The notes: generated by a model not told the origin, from the letters alone. 64,000 nt of DNA from Verrucomicrobiaceae bacterium (GCA_947507875.1 CANNQP010000001.1:186001-250000), one strand, 5' to 3'; counted from the first letter of the stretch, positions 17,138 through 26,423 are shown. Program-made: numbers and translations.

Positions 17138-18826
17138 ATGACCGAAGCTCTGCCTCCTGACGATCTCAACCACCTGCCCAAGGCAGACGAGGGTCAGATC
17201 GATCCCAGAGCTGCGAAGGCAGCGCTTTGGCGGGAAATCGCCGCCAAGAAAAAAGCGGCTCGTGTGGCGGAAGAGGCAGCCATAGCTACGGATCCACCGG
17301 ACACAGCCTCGCCAGAAAACGCGCCAGGCACCACCGCTCATGCCACGTCTAGCCAAGGCTGGGGAGAACTGCTCGCTACCCCGCTGGAAGAGCTACACGG
17401 TTCGTACGGCCTGCCCGATTTGACGCTTCCCACCATCCCAGCGCAGCCAGCGCGGAGACGCAGTGTCATCCGTAGCCGTCGCCCGGCCGACGAGGATTCT
17501 CCGACAAGCCAGCCACTCTACGAAGCCCCGGGAGCTGACGGCACCGAGGCATCATCATCACCGACATCTAGCGCAGACCCCACGCCAGAGCCACGAGTCG
17601 CCACCGCGGTCGATCCCGATCCACCTGCCAGGGCTACCCCCCCCACGGAATCGGCAGACCCTTCCAAGTCATCCAGCGAACAAACCTCTCCCCAAGGAGG
17701 TCAAGCCGCACCCGCAGAGGCTGCCACCGACCAAGCTGAGACGAAACCCGCGGAAGCCAACGCGGAATCACCCGCTTTCTCCTGGCGTGACCGTAGCCTA
17801 TGGATCGCCTTGTTTCGGCAAAAATGGGTACAGTGGGGAGGTGCCTCCCTTTCCCTCAGCTTGGGCATTCACGCCCTCATCCTACTGGGAGGCGGCTTTT
17901 TCGTCGTCAGCCAAGTCATGCTCGACAGTGAAGTGGACTTCCTTCCCGGCGGCACTCGGAAAGGCCAAGAAGCCTCCCAAGCGCTCGAGCACAAGATTCA
18001 GCAAAAGAAAAATCCCTGGCTGCGCAAACCCGTCCCCATCCGCAAGATCGCAGCCGTGGGTTCCCTCTCCGACATCGTTTTGCCCGATGAAGTGCCCGAC
18101 CTGCTCGATCTTCCCAGCTCGAACGAGCTTCTTTCCTCTGGCAAACTCGGTGGTTCCGCTCTTGCTGGCAGTGGTTTTGGCAAAGGCATGGGCCTCGGTG
18201 CCAAGAGCGGCATGGTTTTCCAGCCTCTTTCTATGTTCGGGCGCGAGATCAAAGCCAAGCGCCTCGCCCTAGTGCTCGATGTCTCCAGCTCCATGGCCCC
18301 CTATCTTCCCCGCGTCATTGAGGAGGTGGATAAAGTCGCCAAAGGCAGTGTCATCATCCTCTTCCCCGGCTGCGGGCTCGACGCCCCTCCGCCACGTGGC
18401 ATTCCTGGCAAAGACATCTTCCGCACCAGCGGCCAAGAGTTCGAGCGATTTTGGCGATCCGGCGGCATGACTTCCTACGATGATGCTCGGAAGTTTAAGT
18501 TTTCCTCAAACGACCCCATCCCCAACGAAAGCATCTTCAAGATCCTCTCCCGCCGTCCGCAGACCTACTTTGTCCACTACGTCGGCATCGGTTACACCTG
18601 GATCGCTCTGCTCAGCGATCATGTCCGCCAAGCCGATGCCCTGTATTGGTTTTCCGACTTCCAGGACAACGCCGACTTCACCCAAGTGGAAATTGTCCGG
18701 GAAAACCTCAAGCGACGCGGCCAAAAGCTCTACATCCAGCCTTACCAACGCGGCTACGCCTTCGACCTCGTGAAAAGCCAACTGGTGGATCCCAGTGGCG
18801 GCGATGTCATCGAGGCACAGTTTTAA
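17138..18826 (+). CDS. Membrane-anchored von Willebrand factor A-like protein
   Basis: A 562-residue protein. Residues 1-220 are Pro/Ala/Ser/Glu-rich and likely disordered. A membrane segment follows (about 233-262, LSLSLGIHALILLGGGFFVV), then a Gly-rich linker, then a VWA-like domain starting KRLALVLDVSSSMAPYLPRV with the DxSxS metal-binding motif. The LYWFSDFQDNADF segment near the end fits the last VWA strand. The layout resembles TonB/BatA-like proteins of this phylum. Partner and role are unknown. The repetitive charged N-terminus is cytoplasmic by inference. Confidence 0.8.
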   Translation: MTEALPPDDLNHLPKADEGQIDPRAAKAALWREIAAKKKAARVAEEAAIATDPPDTASPENAPGTTAHATSSQGWGELLATPLEELHGSYGLPDLTLPTIPAQPARRRSVIRSRRPADEDSPTSQPLYEAPGADGTEASSSPTSSADPTPEPRVATAVDPDPPARATPPTESADPSKSSSEQTSPQGGQAAPAEAATDQAETKPAEANAESPAFSWRDRSLWIALFRQKWVQWGGASLSLSLGIHALILLGGGFFVVSQVMLDSEVDFLPGGTRKGQEASQALEHKIQQKKNPWLRKPVPIRKIAAVGSLSDIVLPDEVPDLLDLPSSNELLSSGKLGGSALAGSGFGKGMGLGAKSGMVFQPLSMFGREIKAKRLALVLDVSSSMAPYLPRVIEEVDKVAKGSVIILFPGCGLDAPPPRGIPGKDIFRTSGQEFERFWRSGGMTSYDDARKFKFSSNDPIPNESIFKILSRRPQTYFVHYVGIGYTWIALLSDHVRQADALYWFSDFQDNADFTQVEIVRENLKRRGQKLYIQPYQRGYAFDLVKSQLVDPSGGDVIEAQF

Positions 18827-18902
18827 GCGGCCTCAGCCCTCCCGCGCCGCCCACCACCGCCGAAGCCTGTAGAGCGCTCTTGAATTCCGCCAAACCACGC
18901 AA

Positions 18903-18933
18903 AAAAAGGCTACCCCTGTTCAGAGCAGCCTTT
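18903..18933. terminator. Possible bidirectional terminator between convergent genes
   Basis: AAAAGGCT (18903-18910) can pair with AGCCTTTT (18926-18933); A-runs on one side and T-runs on the other allow termination from either direction. It lies between the convergent VWA-like and DUF1080 genes. Confidence 0.55.
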
Positions 18934-18958
18934 TTGAGAAAACCATCCACCCAAATCC

Positions 18959-19783
18959 TCAGGGCAACTGGCGCACCCAAATGTTTCTCAGGCGCACGGG
19001 CGGCTCATTCTTGTGATCCTGAAAGCGAAGCGGTGCCGCCTCAGGAAACTGCCCGCTGTAGTCCGTGATGTTCTTGTGCTTGGTCGGACCCATGATCTTC
19101 GTGTGATTCTGCACGCACACTCCATTGATGAAAGTCGTGATGTAGGCTGGCTCCACGACCTTGCCCTTCTCTAGCTTCGGGGCCGTGAACACAATGTCAT
19201 AAGTCTGCCATTCACCTGCCTTTTTCACCGCATTCACCATCGGCGGCGTCTGGCCATAGATCGCGCCAGCCATGCCATCTGCATACGTTGGGTTGTTGTC
19301 ACAGTCCAAGATTTGTGATTCGTAGAGATCCATCAAGAAAACCCCACCATTGCCCTTCTTCTGGGAATTCCCCTTGGTGTCAGGAGTACTCTTCCACTCC
19401 AAGTGCAGCTGGCAGCTGGCGAAAGATTGCTTTGTCCAGGCGTCGCCACCGTCCACCAGCAGCTCACCGTTTTCCACTTTCCATGCACAGGGAGCCCATT
19501 CCGCCGTCGGCTTGCCCTTCTCATCCTTTTTCTTGGACTGAAGCGCCTCCGTGCTCGTCCCATCGAAAATCACGATCGCATCGGCCGGAGCCTCTCCCAG
19601 CTTCGCGCCCGGCGTCACCGCCGCAGGCCGAGGACGAGCGATGTCATGCACCTTCCATGAGCTGCCTGGAATCACCGGCGTGTCCGAATACCCGACGGGC
19701 GAAGGCTTTTCAGGCTGCTGAGCCGAAACAAAAACACTGCCGAGGCAGAGCGAGGAGAGAAGAGAGACGTGAAACGAAGTCAT
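18959..19783 (-). CDS. Secreted DUF1080 (3-keto-disaccharide hydrolase-like) protein
   Basis: About 274 residues with a signal peptide (MTSFHVSLLSSLCLGSVFVS). The mature region has the DUF1080 pattern: AIVIFDGTSTEAL near the start, WKVENGELLVDGGDAWTK, SCQLHLEWKSTPDTKGNSQ, and GVFLMDLYESQILDC, ending with IWVRQLP. The fold is a concanavalin-like jelly roll that binds or hydrolyses glycans. DUF1080 proteins are very abundant in Planctomycetes and Verrucomicrobia. The frame continues upstream to 19903, but ATG 19783 begins the signal peptide. Confidence 0.9.
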   Translation of the reverse strand: MTSFHVSLLSSLCLGSVFVSAQQPEKPSPVGYSDTPVIPGSSWKVHDIARPRPAAVTPGAKLGEAPADAIVIFDGTSTEALQSKKKDEKGKPTAEWAPCAWKVENGELLVDGGDAWTKQSFASCQLHLEWKSTPDTKGNSQKKGNGGVFLMDLYESQILDCDNNPTYADGMAGAIYGQTPPMVNAVKKAGEWQTYDIVFTAPKLEKGKVVEPAYITTFINGVCVQNHTKIMGPTKHKNITDYSGQFPEAAPLRFQDHKNEPPVRLRNIWVRQLP

Positions 19784-20399
19784 GGTCAGGAACCGAAACC
19801 AGCGCGGCATCTCGACCTTTTCAAGACGAATTCCACGCTTTGCACACTCCGACTCAGCCTCAGCCCCCTGCCCTGCTCTCCAGGCAGACAATGCCAGCGG
19901 CAATTTGAGACGTCACGCATCTCAGCAAAGGACAAAGCCAAGGGAAAAAAGCTCCGTTTCCCCAATCACTTGCGTAAGCCATGCGAACAGCGGTTCGCGG
20001 ATGGACGACGGAAGAGGCGAACGGCCTCTGCGAGGCTTGTACATGTCTCCCGCCTTATCATCACCTTGACCTTGTGTATCACACCGTTTGCAGCGCCTTG
20101 CTTTCTTTTCATGACCAACAAGGCCATGCCTTTTTGGTTACCAGTGACTCCATCAATGAGTGAATTGTCGTAGTCCCAAGATGGTCATGAGGCATACCAG
20201 GAGGACAGCCGTCCGTGTCAAAGCTAGGACCCACGCTGTGTTCAGCCACCTAGCCGGGATATTCGCTGTTCTGCTTGCCAAAGCGCACACCATCCATGAT
20301 TTCAAATAGCTGCGGCTCAATCAGCAGATCATGCCTGGTGCGGAGTGAACTTCAACCCTTCTGCGGGGTAGCAATATACTATCTAGAGGGGATGGAAAT
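19784..20399. other. Gene-free stretch with probable remnants
   Basis: No convincing gene lies here. Two things are visible. First, around 20030-20095 the sequence weakly resembles the leader of the small repeated gene at 26774 (CAAACGG.G.GA.AC on the minus strand and a GAGGCCGTTCGC stretch matching GAGGCGGTCCGC), so it may be a third, decayed copy. Second, on the minus strand at about 20250-20340 a short frame reads HDLLIEPQLFEIMDGVRFGK before a stop, looking like the tail of a lost gene. Both are low-confidence readings. Confidence 0.3.
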
Positions 20400-21008
20400 T
20401 TGAAGTCATCCAGTGCCAATTCGTATCCAGCCATGATCAACCCACGCGCATTCCTATTCAACCCCATCGCGACGGTATTCTTAGGCGCAAATGTCTGCAC
20501 TTTGACGGCTTTGAAGCCTTGGATTGAGGTGCCCCCTGCACTCCTGAATGGCGCTCAGGTGCCATTGGTTCATCGTTTAGCCTCGGGACATGAGCTGGTG
20601 CTGCACCACGGAGTGGGAAGTTCCACTTCTGCCTTGATGGATGAGGGCACGGCGCCGGATCGGATGCTAGTGAGCCTCTTTGAGTACTCCCGGGAAGGAG
20701 ATCACACACTCAAATCGGTGTCGATCACCTGCGGCGACGCTTTCAACGAACACCTGCCCATAGGCAGTTCTTCGCTAGGGATGCCGGTGTTTACGCCAGG
20801 ACTGCCTGTCGCTGGTGTTTATGCCAGTCCCAATGCTCTCCCGAAGGGGGGGATGCTTCTTAGCCACCTGGCCGTCGGGCACAACGCTGCGAACATGGCC
20901 GCCCGAGCTACAGACCTCCGTGAGACGCCAGGTCTAAAACCGAGGCGGAGTACGACCTCCGCTTCCCAATCCCCTGAACTGCACATGCGCCCAGAGCTGA
21001 AGGTTTAA
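20400..21008 (+). CDS. Hypothetical protein
   Basis: A 202-residue frame. A TTG start at 20400 has an AGAGGGG stretch at a workable distance upstream; an ATG at 20433 (MINPRAFLFNPIATVFLG) is the alternative and would place a hydrophobic stretch at the very N-terminus. The body contains LASGHELVLHHGVGSSTSAL, RMLVSLFEYSREGDHTLKSV and a Ser/Thr/Arg-rich tail. I recognise no family. It lies 50 bp before the LtaS-type gene on the same strand. Confidence 0.5.
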   Translation: MKSSSANSYPAMINPRAFLFNPIATVFLGANVCTLTALKPWIEVPPALLNGAQVPLVHRLASGHELVLHHGVGSSTSALMDEGTAPDRMLVSLFEYSREGDHTLKSVSITCGDAFNEHLPIGSSSLGMPVFTPGLPVAGVYASPNALPKGGMLLSHLAVGHNAANMAARATDLRETPGLKPRRSTTSASQSPELHMRPELKV

Positions 21009-21058
21009 GCAGTCCTTCGTCAGCTCTCTTCCCCCTCTTTTTCGAGTCCTCGATTTTT

Positions 21059-23047
21059 ATGAAAAGCCTTTCTGCACTTGCCAAATATGTCTCCACAAGT
21101 TTCTCCAGCCTACTGGTTCGTGGCCTCAGCGTCATCGTCCTGCTCCAACTGAGTGTAGCCTTTTTGACTCGTCTCTTCTTACTCTGGTTTGGGCGTGGCC
21201 AAATCTCCATGGATGGCTCCCTAGTGCCTCTATTTGCCTGGGGGCTTTGGTTTGACCTGCTGGCCGCATGTTACACGGGCGTGATTTGGTGGCTGCTGGT
21301 GATGCTACTGCCGCGCAAGTTGCTACAGTCAAGCTGGGGCATACTGATCACCGCGCTGCTGACCGGTCTTTATAGCATGGTCTTCATTTTCATCAGCGTG
21401 GCCGAGGTGCTGTTTTGGGATGAGTTCCAAGTGCGCTTCAATTTCATCGCAGTGGATTACCTAGTCTTCACTCAGGAGGTGATCAACAACATCCGCCAGT
21501 CCTACCCCATGCCGATCATCTATGCAAGCCTTGCAGCAGCTGCCGGTGGCATAGCCGCGCTCTGCTGGCGTCTCAAGATCATAGCCTGGGTGGTAGCAGG
21601 AGACAACCGCTGGTGGCCACGCCTGTCGCAGACGCTCGCCTACTCGGGACTGGTCACAGGCATCACTTTTGGTTTCAATCAGGGGCAGTTGCCTAATTTT
21701 ACCAATGAGTTTAACCGAGAGCTCTCCAAAAACGGCATTTACGCTTTCTGCGCCGCGTTTTGGGAGAGCGAAATCGATTTCGACCGCTTCTACCGAACGC
21801 TTCCGCTGGACGACGCCCTGTCACGCACCCGTCAGGCGCTGCAAACACCGGGCGTAGAATTCATGCGTGACGACGCAGGTGAGTTACACAGGGTCACGCA
21901 CCATACCGGACTGGAGAAACGCTGGAATGTCATCCTGATCACGGTGGAAAGCCTCAGCGCTCATTTTTTGAACCACTTCAATACGAAGTCACAGCTAACA
22001 CCTCATTTGAACCAGATAGCCCGTGAGGGCATCTTGTTTGAAAACATGCTCGCCACAGGCACTCGGACAGTGCGTGGCCTGGAAGCAATCACGCTTTCCG
22101 TCCCGCCCACGCCGGGCCAGTCCATCATCTGGAGACCAAAGCATGAACACCTGCTCACTCTAGGCACGCACTTTCAGCGACGCGGCTACGACACGGCCTA
22201 CGTGTATGGCGGTGATGCCATGTTTGATAACATGAACGCCTTCTTTTCCCACAACGACTACCGGGTGGTGGACCGTCAACGAAAAAGCGCTGCCGAGATC
22301 ACCTTTGAAAATGCCTGGGGTGCCTGTGATGAGGATCTATTGAGGTGGGTGAGCCAGGAAGCAGATGCCGACTATGCCGCACACAAGAACTTCTTTCTCC
22401 ATGCCATGACCACGTCCAACCACAGGCCTTTCACCTTCCCAGACGGACGAATTGATCTACCCTCTCATTCTGGAGGACGCAAAGCAGGCGTAAAATACAC
22501 AGATTATGCCATCGGCCAATTCATCGCCGCAATCAGGAACAAGCCATGGTTCGCAGAAACATTGATCGTCATCATCGCCGATCATTGCGATGGCAGCGCC
22601 GGGAAGGTGGAGCTCGACCCGTCCAAATACCGCATCCCTTGCATCCTATGGAATCCCAGCCTTGTATCACCGCGGGTGATGGGCAGGCTCGTCAGCCAGA
22701 TTGATCTGGCTCCCACTCTTCTCGGCCTGCTGAACTGGAGCCACACTAGCAGTTTTTTTGGGGAAGATGTGCTTGCACCTGGCTACGCCTCGCACCCTGC
22801 ACGAGCATGGATCTCCAACTATCAAAAAATTGCTTTTATCCAGGAAGATCAAATGGCCATTCTAAAACCGAAAAAAGAATTTTCGGTCGGCGCTTTTGAT
22901 TCTCGAAATCTCGTCTTCAGACCGGGCATTCATGAAAATCATCAAGACATTCTGGACCGCACCATCGCCTGGTACCAGAGTGCCTCCTGGATGTTTCGCG
23001 GCGGGCATCTTTCGGAAAAGGAATCCCCGAACAACCGACAGCATTGA
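21059..23047 (+). CDS. LtaS-type membrane sulfatase / phosphoglycerol transferase-like protein
   Basis: A 662-residue protein. About five membrane segments occupy residues 15-220, followed by an alkaline phosphatase/sulfatase-fold extracellular domain. Motifs: NVILITVESLSAHFL (metal-binding Glu), GTRTVRGLEAITLSVPPTPG with the nucleophile Thr position, FFLHAMTTSNHRPF, and ETLIVIIADHCDGS with the D-H metal ligands. In Gram-negative bacteria, members of this family modify LPS, periplasmic glucans or lipid A, rather than making teichoic acid. The substrate cannot be told here. Its 3' end runs up to a truncated repeat copy. Confidence 0.87.
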   Translation: MKSLSALAKYVSTSFSSLLVRGLSVIVLLQLSVAFLTRLFLLWFGRGQISMDGSLVPLFAWGLWFDLLAACYTGVIWWLLVMLLPRKLLQSSWGILITALLTGLYSMVFIFISVAEVLFWDEFQVRFNFIAVDYLVFTQEVINNIRQSYPMPIIYASLAAAAGGIAALCWRLKIIAWVVAGDNRWWPRLSQTLAYSGLVTGITFGFNQGQLPNFTNEFNRELSKNGIYAFCAAFWESEIDFDRFYRTLPLDDALSRTRQALQTPGVEFMRDDAGELHRVTHHTGLEKRWNVILITVESLSAHFLNHFNTKSQLTPHLNQIAREGILFENMLATGTRTVRGLEAITLSVPPTPGQSIIWRPKHEHLLTLGTHFQRRGYDTAYVYGGDAMFDNMNAFFSHNDYRVVDRQRKSAAEITFENAWGACDEDLLRWVSQEADADYAAHKNFFLHAMTTSNHRPFTFPDGRIDLPSHSGGRKAGVKYTDYAIGQFIAAIRNKPWFAETLIVIIADHCDGSAGKVELDPSKYRIPCILWNPSLVSPRVMGRLVSQIDLAPTLLGLLNWSHTSSFFGEDVLAPGYASHPARAWISNYQKIAFIQEDQMAILKPKKEFSVGAFDSRNLVFRPGIHENHQDILDRTIAWYQSASWMFRGGHLSEKESPNNRQH

Positions 23048-23146
23048 ACCCATGCCTCTGTGGCAACAGCATGTTCTGCGGAAAAATGGGTCCCGGATTT
23101 CTTGGATAAGGCTAGCCAACACCAGAAAGGATGAAAAAGCATCAGC

Positions 23147-23328
23147 CCAGTGAATCCGATGCCATTGCACTCCAGGGTGGCGTCCCGCGTCTGTTCGTCG
23201 GCAGTCTGGTTCTGGTAGATGCGCAGAAGAGCGCGCAGAGCCCTGCGGTCGTTGCTTGCGAGTCGGAGGCGGAGTTGTTCGACGAGTGCTTTCTTGCTCA
23301 TGGTGTTGAGGGATGGAAGGCGGCCCAT
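23147..23328 (-). pseudogene. Truncated copy of the small gene at 26424-26774
   Basis: The minus-strand frame from 23328 encodes MGRLPSLNTMSKKALVEQLR and continues to an ECNGIGFTG segment almost identical to the protein at 26774. After GFTG (at about 23147) similarity stops and the frame runs into unrelated sequence. The 3' half of the gene is missing, so the copy is a remnant; the AGGAGG Shine-Dalgarno and leader upstream are retained. Confidence 0.75.
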
Positions 23329-23395
23329 GCGGACCGCCTCCTGGCCTCGTCACCGTGACTGCGTGTGTCGCACCGTTTGCCCCACCTTTGGGGAT
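23147..23395. repeat. 249-bp direct repeat, copy 1 (truncated gene head)
   Basis: This segment matches 26593-26841 base for base without indels; I count about 13 mismatches in 249 (roughly 95%). It contains the leader and the first part of the small gene found intact at 26424-26774. Similarity ends sharply at 23147, next to the LtaS-type gene. Together with copy 2 it flanks the MerR and VIT/VWA genes. Confidence 0.9.
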
Positions 23396-23546
23396 TGAGT
23401 GCCTTTTGGGTTTATGGTGGAGCTACATGCAGCAATAGCACACGCTAGCGTTCGTTTGTCACCTACCCCAACAGGTCTGTTGGTTTGGCGCGACCAAGGT
23501 TTTTTTAATTTCTAAAATAGCAGAAAAACCTTGCTGTGTAAAAAAT

Positions 23547-23563
23547 TGACAGTAACACTGTCA
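23547..23563. promoter_or_regulatory. Likely MerR operator (perfect dyad)
   Basis: TGACAGT-AAC-ACTGTCA is a perfect 7-bp dyad with a 3-nt centre ending 5 bp before the ATG of the MerR gene. This placement fits autoregulation by that protein. A TTGACA overlaps its left end. No Shine-Dalgarno is visible between dyad and start, so translation may be leaderless or weak. Confidence 0.75.
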
Positions 23564-23568
23564 TAGAC

Positions 23569-24030
23569 ATGACAACACTTTCTATTGAGCAACTAGCGGC
23601 CAAGGTCACAGCCTGGTGTGACCTGCACAAAGTCGTGCCAGCCAATGGGCAGGTCGCCACCGACACCCAGCCGCGTACCTTGCGTTACTACCGCACGCTG
23701 GGATTGATGGATTCTCCTGCGGGCGGGGGCTTCGCTGAACGTCACTATCTTCAGGCCTGTGCGGTACGTGTTATGCAGGCACAGGGGCTTCCCCTGTCCC
23801 GCATTCACTCGATGCTCTTCGGGCGCTCAGACGATGAGCTTCACAGCATTCTGCAGGCGGCGGAGTCGCAAGCGCCTCCAGAGCTGCCGCCAGCAGCCGA
23901 AGGCCATTCCGCGCCAGCTCTTCAAACTCTGGCCTTGGGGCCAGATTTCCTGCTCGTCAGCCGACGGCCCCAGCTCCGCCTCAGCGAGGCCAAGATCAGC
24001 GCCATTCTACACATCCTCAACGCCAACTGA
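23569..24030 (+). CDS. MerR-family transcriptional regulator
   Basis: A 153-residue protein. An atypically long N-terminal insert precedes the MerR signature TLRYYRTLGLMDSPAG (about residues 42-57) and the second wing RHYLQACAVRVMQAQGLPLS. The C-terminus is short and Ala/Pro-rich with no visible metal-binding cysteines, so the effector is unknown and may be a protein or internal signal. It is 11 bp upstream of the VIT/VWA gene, with which it almost certainly forms an operon, and a dyad operator lies at its start. Confidence 0.87.
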   Translation: MTTLSIEQLAAKVTAWCDLHKVVPANGQVATDTQPRTLRYYRTLGLMDSPAGGGFAERHYLQACAVRVMQAQGLPLSRIHSMLFGRSDDELHSILQAAESQAPPELPPAAEGHSAPALQTLALGPDFLLVSRRPQLRLSEAKISAILHILNAN

Positions 24031-24041
24031 ATTCCACTGCC

Positions 24042-26414
24042 ATGCTCACTCAAACCATCGAACGCCCTCTGAATTTCGGCCTCATTGCCGAACTGGAAAA
24101 ATCCCAGATCTCCCTGCCCCTCACCCATGTCGAAGCCCGCTTCCGCGTCATCGGAGATCTCGCCAGTGTCGAGATGGATCAGATTTTCGAGCAGAACGCC
24201 CGCGAGGCGCTCAACGTCACCTACACCTTTCCGCTTCCCGGCGAGGCCTCGGTGTTTCGCTGCGAAATGCACGTCAATGACCGCGTCATTCGCGCCGTTG
24301 TGAAGGAGGAGAAGGAGGCGAGGCGCTTTGTGCAGCAAAAGATCGCGGAGGGGCATCGCACCGCCCTCGTGGAGTTCAACCGCGACAACGTTTTCACCCT
24401 TGAACTTGGCAATGTGGCACCGGGTGACCGGATCTTGATTCGGTTCGCCTATCTGCAGCCTCTGGAGCGCCTAGGGGATCAGCTCAGCCTGCGCCTGCCT
24501 TTCAATCTTGGCGTGCGCTACATTCCCGGCAGGCCGTTGCTGCGTTCCGATCGAGGATCGGGTGTCTGCGATGACACTGACCAGGTGCCTGACGCTTCAT
24601 GCATCAGCCCTCCTCGCATCAGTCCCGATCATCCTGGGGCAGCCACCCTTTATGTGCGTGGTGACCTTGATGCGGGTGAACTGAAGGCCGGAAGCCTGAT
24701 CAGCCCGAGCCATTCGGTGCGTGTGGACGTCTGCGAGAATCGCGTGGAGGTGGAGCTTGCGGGTGAGGAGCTTGTGCCGGACCGTGACCTGGTTCTTCGC
24801 TGGCAGGAGCCGACGGTGAACGAGGCCAGGGCGATGGCCTGGAGCTGCCGTCAGGAACAGTGGCGTTACGGGCTCGTGCAGCTGCGCGCCCCGCAGCAGT
24901 CGGCGGTGTCTGAAGAGCGTCCTCAGGACATTTATTTCCTGCTCGACCGCTCCGGCAGCATGAGCGGTGAAAACTGGCAGCAGTGCACCAAGGCCTTGCA
25001 CGCCTTCGTACATGAGCTGGGCACGCGTGACCGGATCTGGATCACATGCTTTGAAAGCAATTACCAGGACTTTTCCGATTCGCCGATGCTGCGGGATGAG
25101 CTGCTCAGTGACGCGGCGTTCCAAAACTTCGAACAGGTCGGGACGTGTGGTGGAACTGAACTGCTTCCAGCTCTGGAGCATGTGCTGCAGATTCGCGCCA
25201 GGCATAGCATCGAGGCTCTATCACGCCTGATCCTGATCACCGACGGCCAGGTGGGCAATGAGCCGGAAATCCTGGAACTGATGAGTGGTCCTCAGGCGGC
25301 CCGGATGCCGGTGCACACCTTTGGCATCGACAGGGCGGTCAATGACGCCTTTCTGCAGCAGATGGCGGCGCAATCGGGCGGGCGCTGCACCTTGATGACA
25401 CCGCAGGATGACATCCCGGCGGCCGTGAGAAAACTGGCCGTCACATTGCGGAGTCCGGTGTTGAATAACCTGAAGCTGGCTGCAGACGTGGAAATGCCAT
25501 CCCCAAGCCAAGGCCTTCCAGATGTCCATGCCGGTGAAGTCTTGCTGCTGCCGGTGCGTGTGCAGGGCTCAGGTCGGGTCAAAGTGACCGCGCAACAGCC
25601 TGACGGACGCCCCTGGTCCATGGAGTGGGATCTGGAGGCTGCACCAGAGAGTGAAGCTGCACGGCTCGCTTGGGTGAAGCGCCGTATCAAACATCTGGAG
25701 CAGGCTGGGTGCTGCGCTGAAGCTGTCGAACTGGCGATTCATCACAACCTTGTGTGCAAGGGGGCTTCCTTTCTGGCCTGGGACGAGACGGCCAAAACGG
25801 CGGTTGCCAAAATTGAAGTGGTTCAGCCTGCCCTCGATATGTCGGCATACAATTTTAGCACAAAAAGTGAAAACAAGCGTAGCCTATTTGAGTGTAATGT
25901 TGATCAGCCTACCCTTGATAAGTCGGCATACAATTTTAGCACAAAAAAGGTAAGCGAGCGTATGCTAGCTCAGATTACAGTTGATTCGGCGAAATACAAG
26001 TATTTGCGCCGTTTGGTAGACGACGCTGAGTGGGGGGGGGCTAAGACTATTGCCGAATCCATGAATTCAGCCCCATGGTCGGCCGCCCTGAAAAAGCTCC
26101 TGGAGCAAAAGCTGCATGTCCCCTCCGCTCTGGCCCAGCCGTTGATCCTTGCTTTGCAGAATTGGACAGAAGAGATCCTGGGTCAGCAACGACATAGGAT
26201 GATTGAATCCTGGATCAAGAGGCTTGAGACATCCGATGATGGTCTGGAGGTATTCATCAAGATGCTTGAACCTGTTTCGGATCCGCAAGTTCGGCGGGCC
26301 TGGATGCAGATCCAGGCATGGAAGTCGAATCAGCCTCGAGAGTTTGAGCCAGTTTCTATGAGAATCTGGCGGTGGTTCGCGGCTTGGTTTGGGTGTTGGG
26401 TTTATTTGTGTTGA
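24042..26414 (+). CDS. VIT and VWA domain protein (inter-alpha-trypsin inhibitor heavy-chain type)
   Basis: A 790-residue protein. The N-terminal VIT domain (about 15-140) has the pattern LPLTHVEARFRVIGDLASVE and FTLELGNVAPGDRILIRFAY. A VWA domain follows (about 300-460) with DIYFLLDRSGSMSGENW (DxSGSMxG MIDAS) and LILITDGQVGNEPEIL. The remainder includes a 27-residue repeated segment near residue 595-650 and a helical C-terminus (TEEILGQQRHRMIESWIKRL). No signal peptide is seen, so it is probably cytosolic. The VIT/VWA pairing suggests an adhesion or complex-assembly role, but none is established for bacterial members. It is co-transcribed with the MerR gene. Confidence 0.87.
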   Translation: MLTQTIERPLNFGLIAELEKSQISLPLTHVEARFRVIGDLASVEMDQIFEQNAREALNVTYTFPLPGEASVFRCEMHVNDRVIRAVVKEEKEARRFVQQKIAEGHRTALVEFNRDNVFTLELGNVAPGDRILIRFAYLQPLERLGDQLSLRLPFNLGVRYIPGRPLLRSDRGSGVCDDTDQVPDASCISPPRISPDHPGAATLYVRGDLDAGELKAGSLISPSHSVRVDVCENRVEVELAGEELVPDRDLVLRWQEPTVNEARAMAWSCRQEQWRYGLVQLRAPQQSAVSEERPQDIYFLLDRSGSMSGENWQQCTKALHAFVHELGTRDRIWITCFESNYQDFSDSPMLRDELLSDAAFQNFEQVGTCGGTELLPALEHVLQIRARHSIEALSRLILITDGQVGNEPEILELMSGPQAARMPVHTFGIDRAVNDAFLQQMAAQSGGRCTLMTPQDDIPAAVRKLAVTLRSPVLNNLKLAADVEMPSPSQGLPDVHAGEVLLLPVRVQGSGRVKVTAQQPDGRPWSMEWDLEAAPESEAARLAWVKRRIKHLEQAGCCAEAVELAIHHNLVCKGASFLAWDETAKTAVAKIEVVQPALDMSAYNFSTKSENKRSLFECNVDQPTLDKSAYNFSTKKVSERMLAQITVDSAKYKYLRRLVDDAEWGGAKTIAESMNSAPWSAALKKLLEQKLHVPSALAQPLILALQNWTEEILGQQRHRMIESWIKRLETSDDGLEVFIKMLEPVSDPQVRRAWMQIQAWKSNQPREFEPVSMRIWRWFAAWFGCWVYLC
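25824..25985 (+). repeat. 81-bp in-frame direct repeat within the VIT/VWA gene
   Basis: Two units of 81 bp (27 codons), starting at 25824 and 25905, encode QPALDMSAYNFSTK and QPTLDKSAYNFSTK with similar flanks. A third, weak partial unit (VDSAKYKYL) follows. The segment is more A+T-rich than its surroundings. A run of nine G follows at 26032-26040 inside the same gene. Confidence 0.8.
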
Positions 26415-26423
26415 GAAAAGTGC

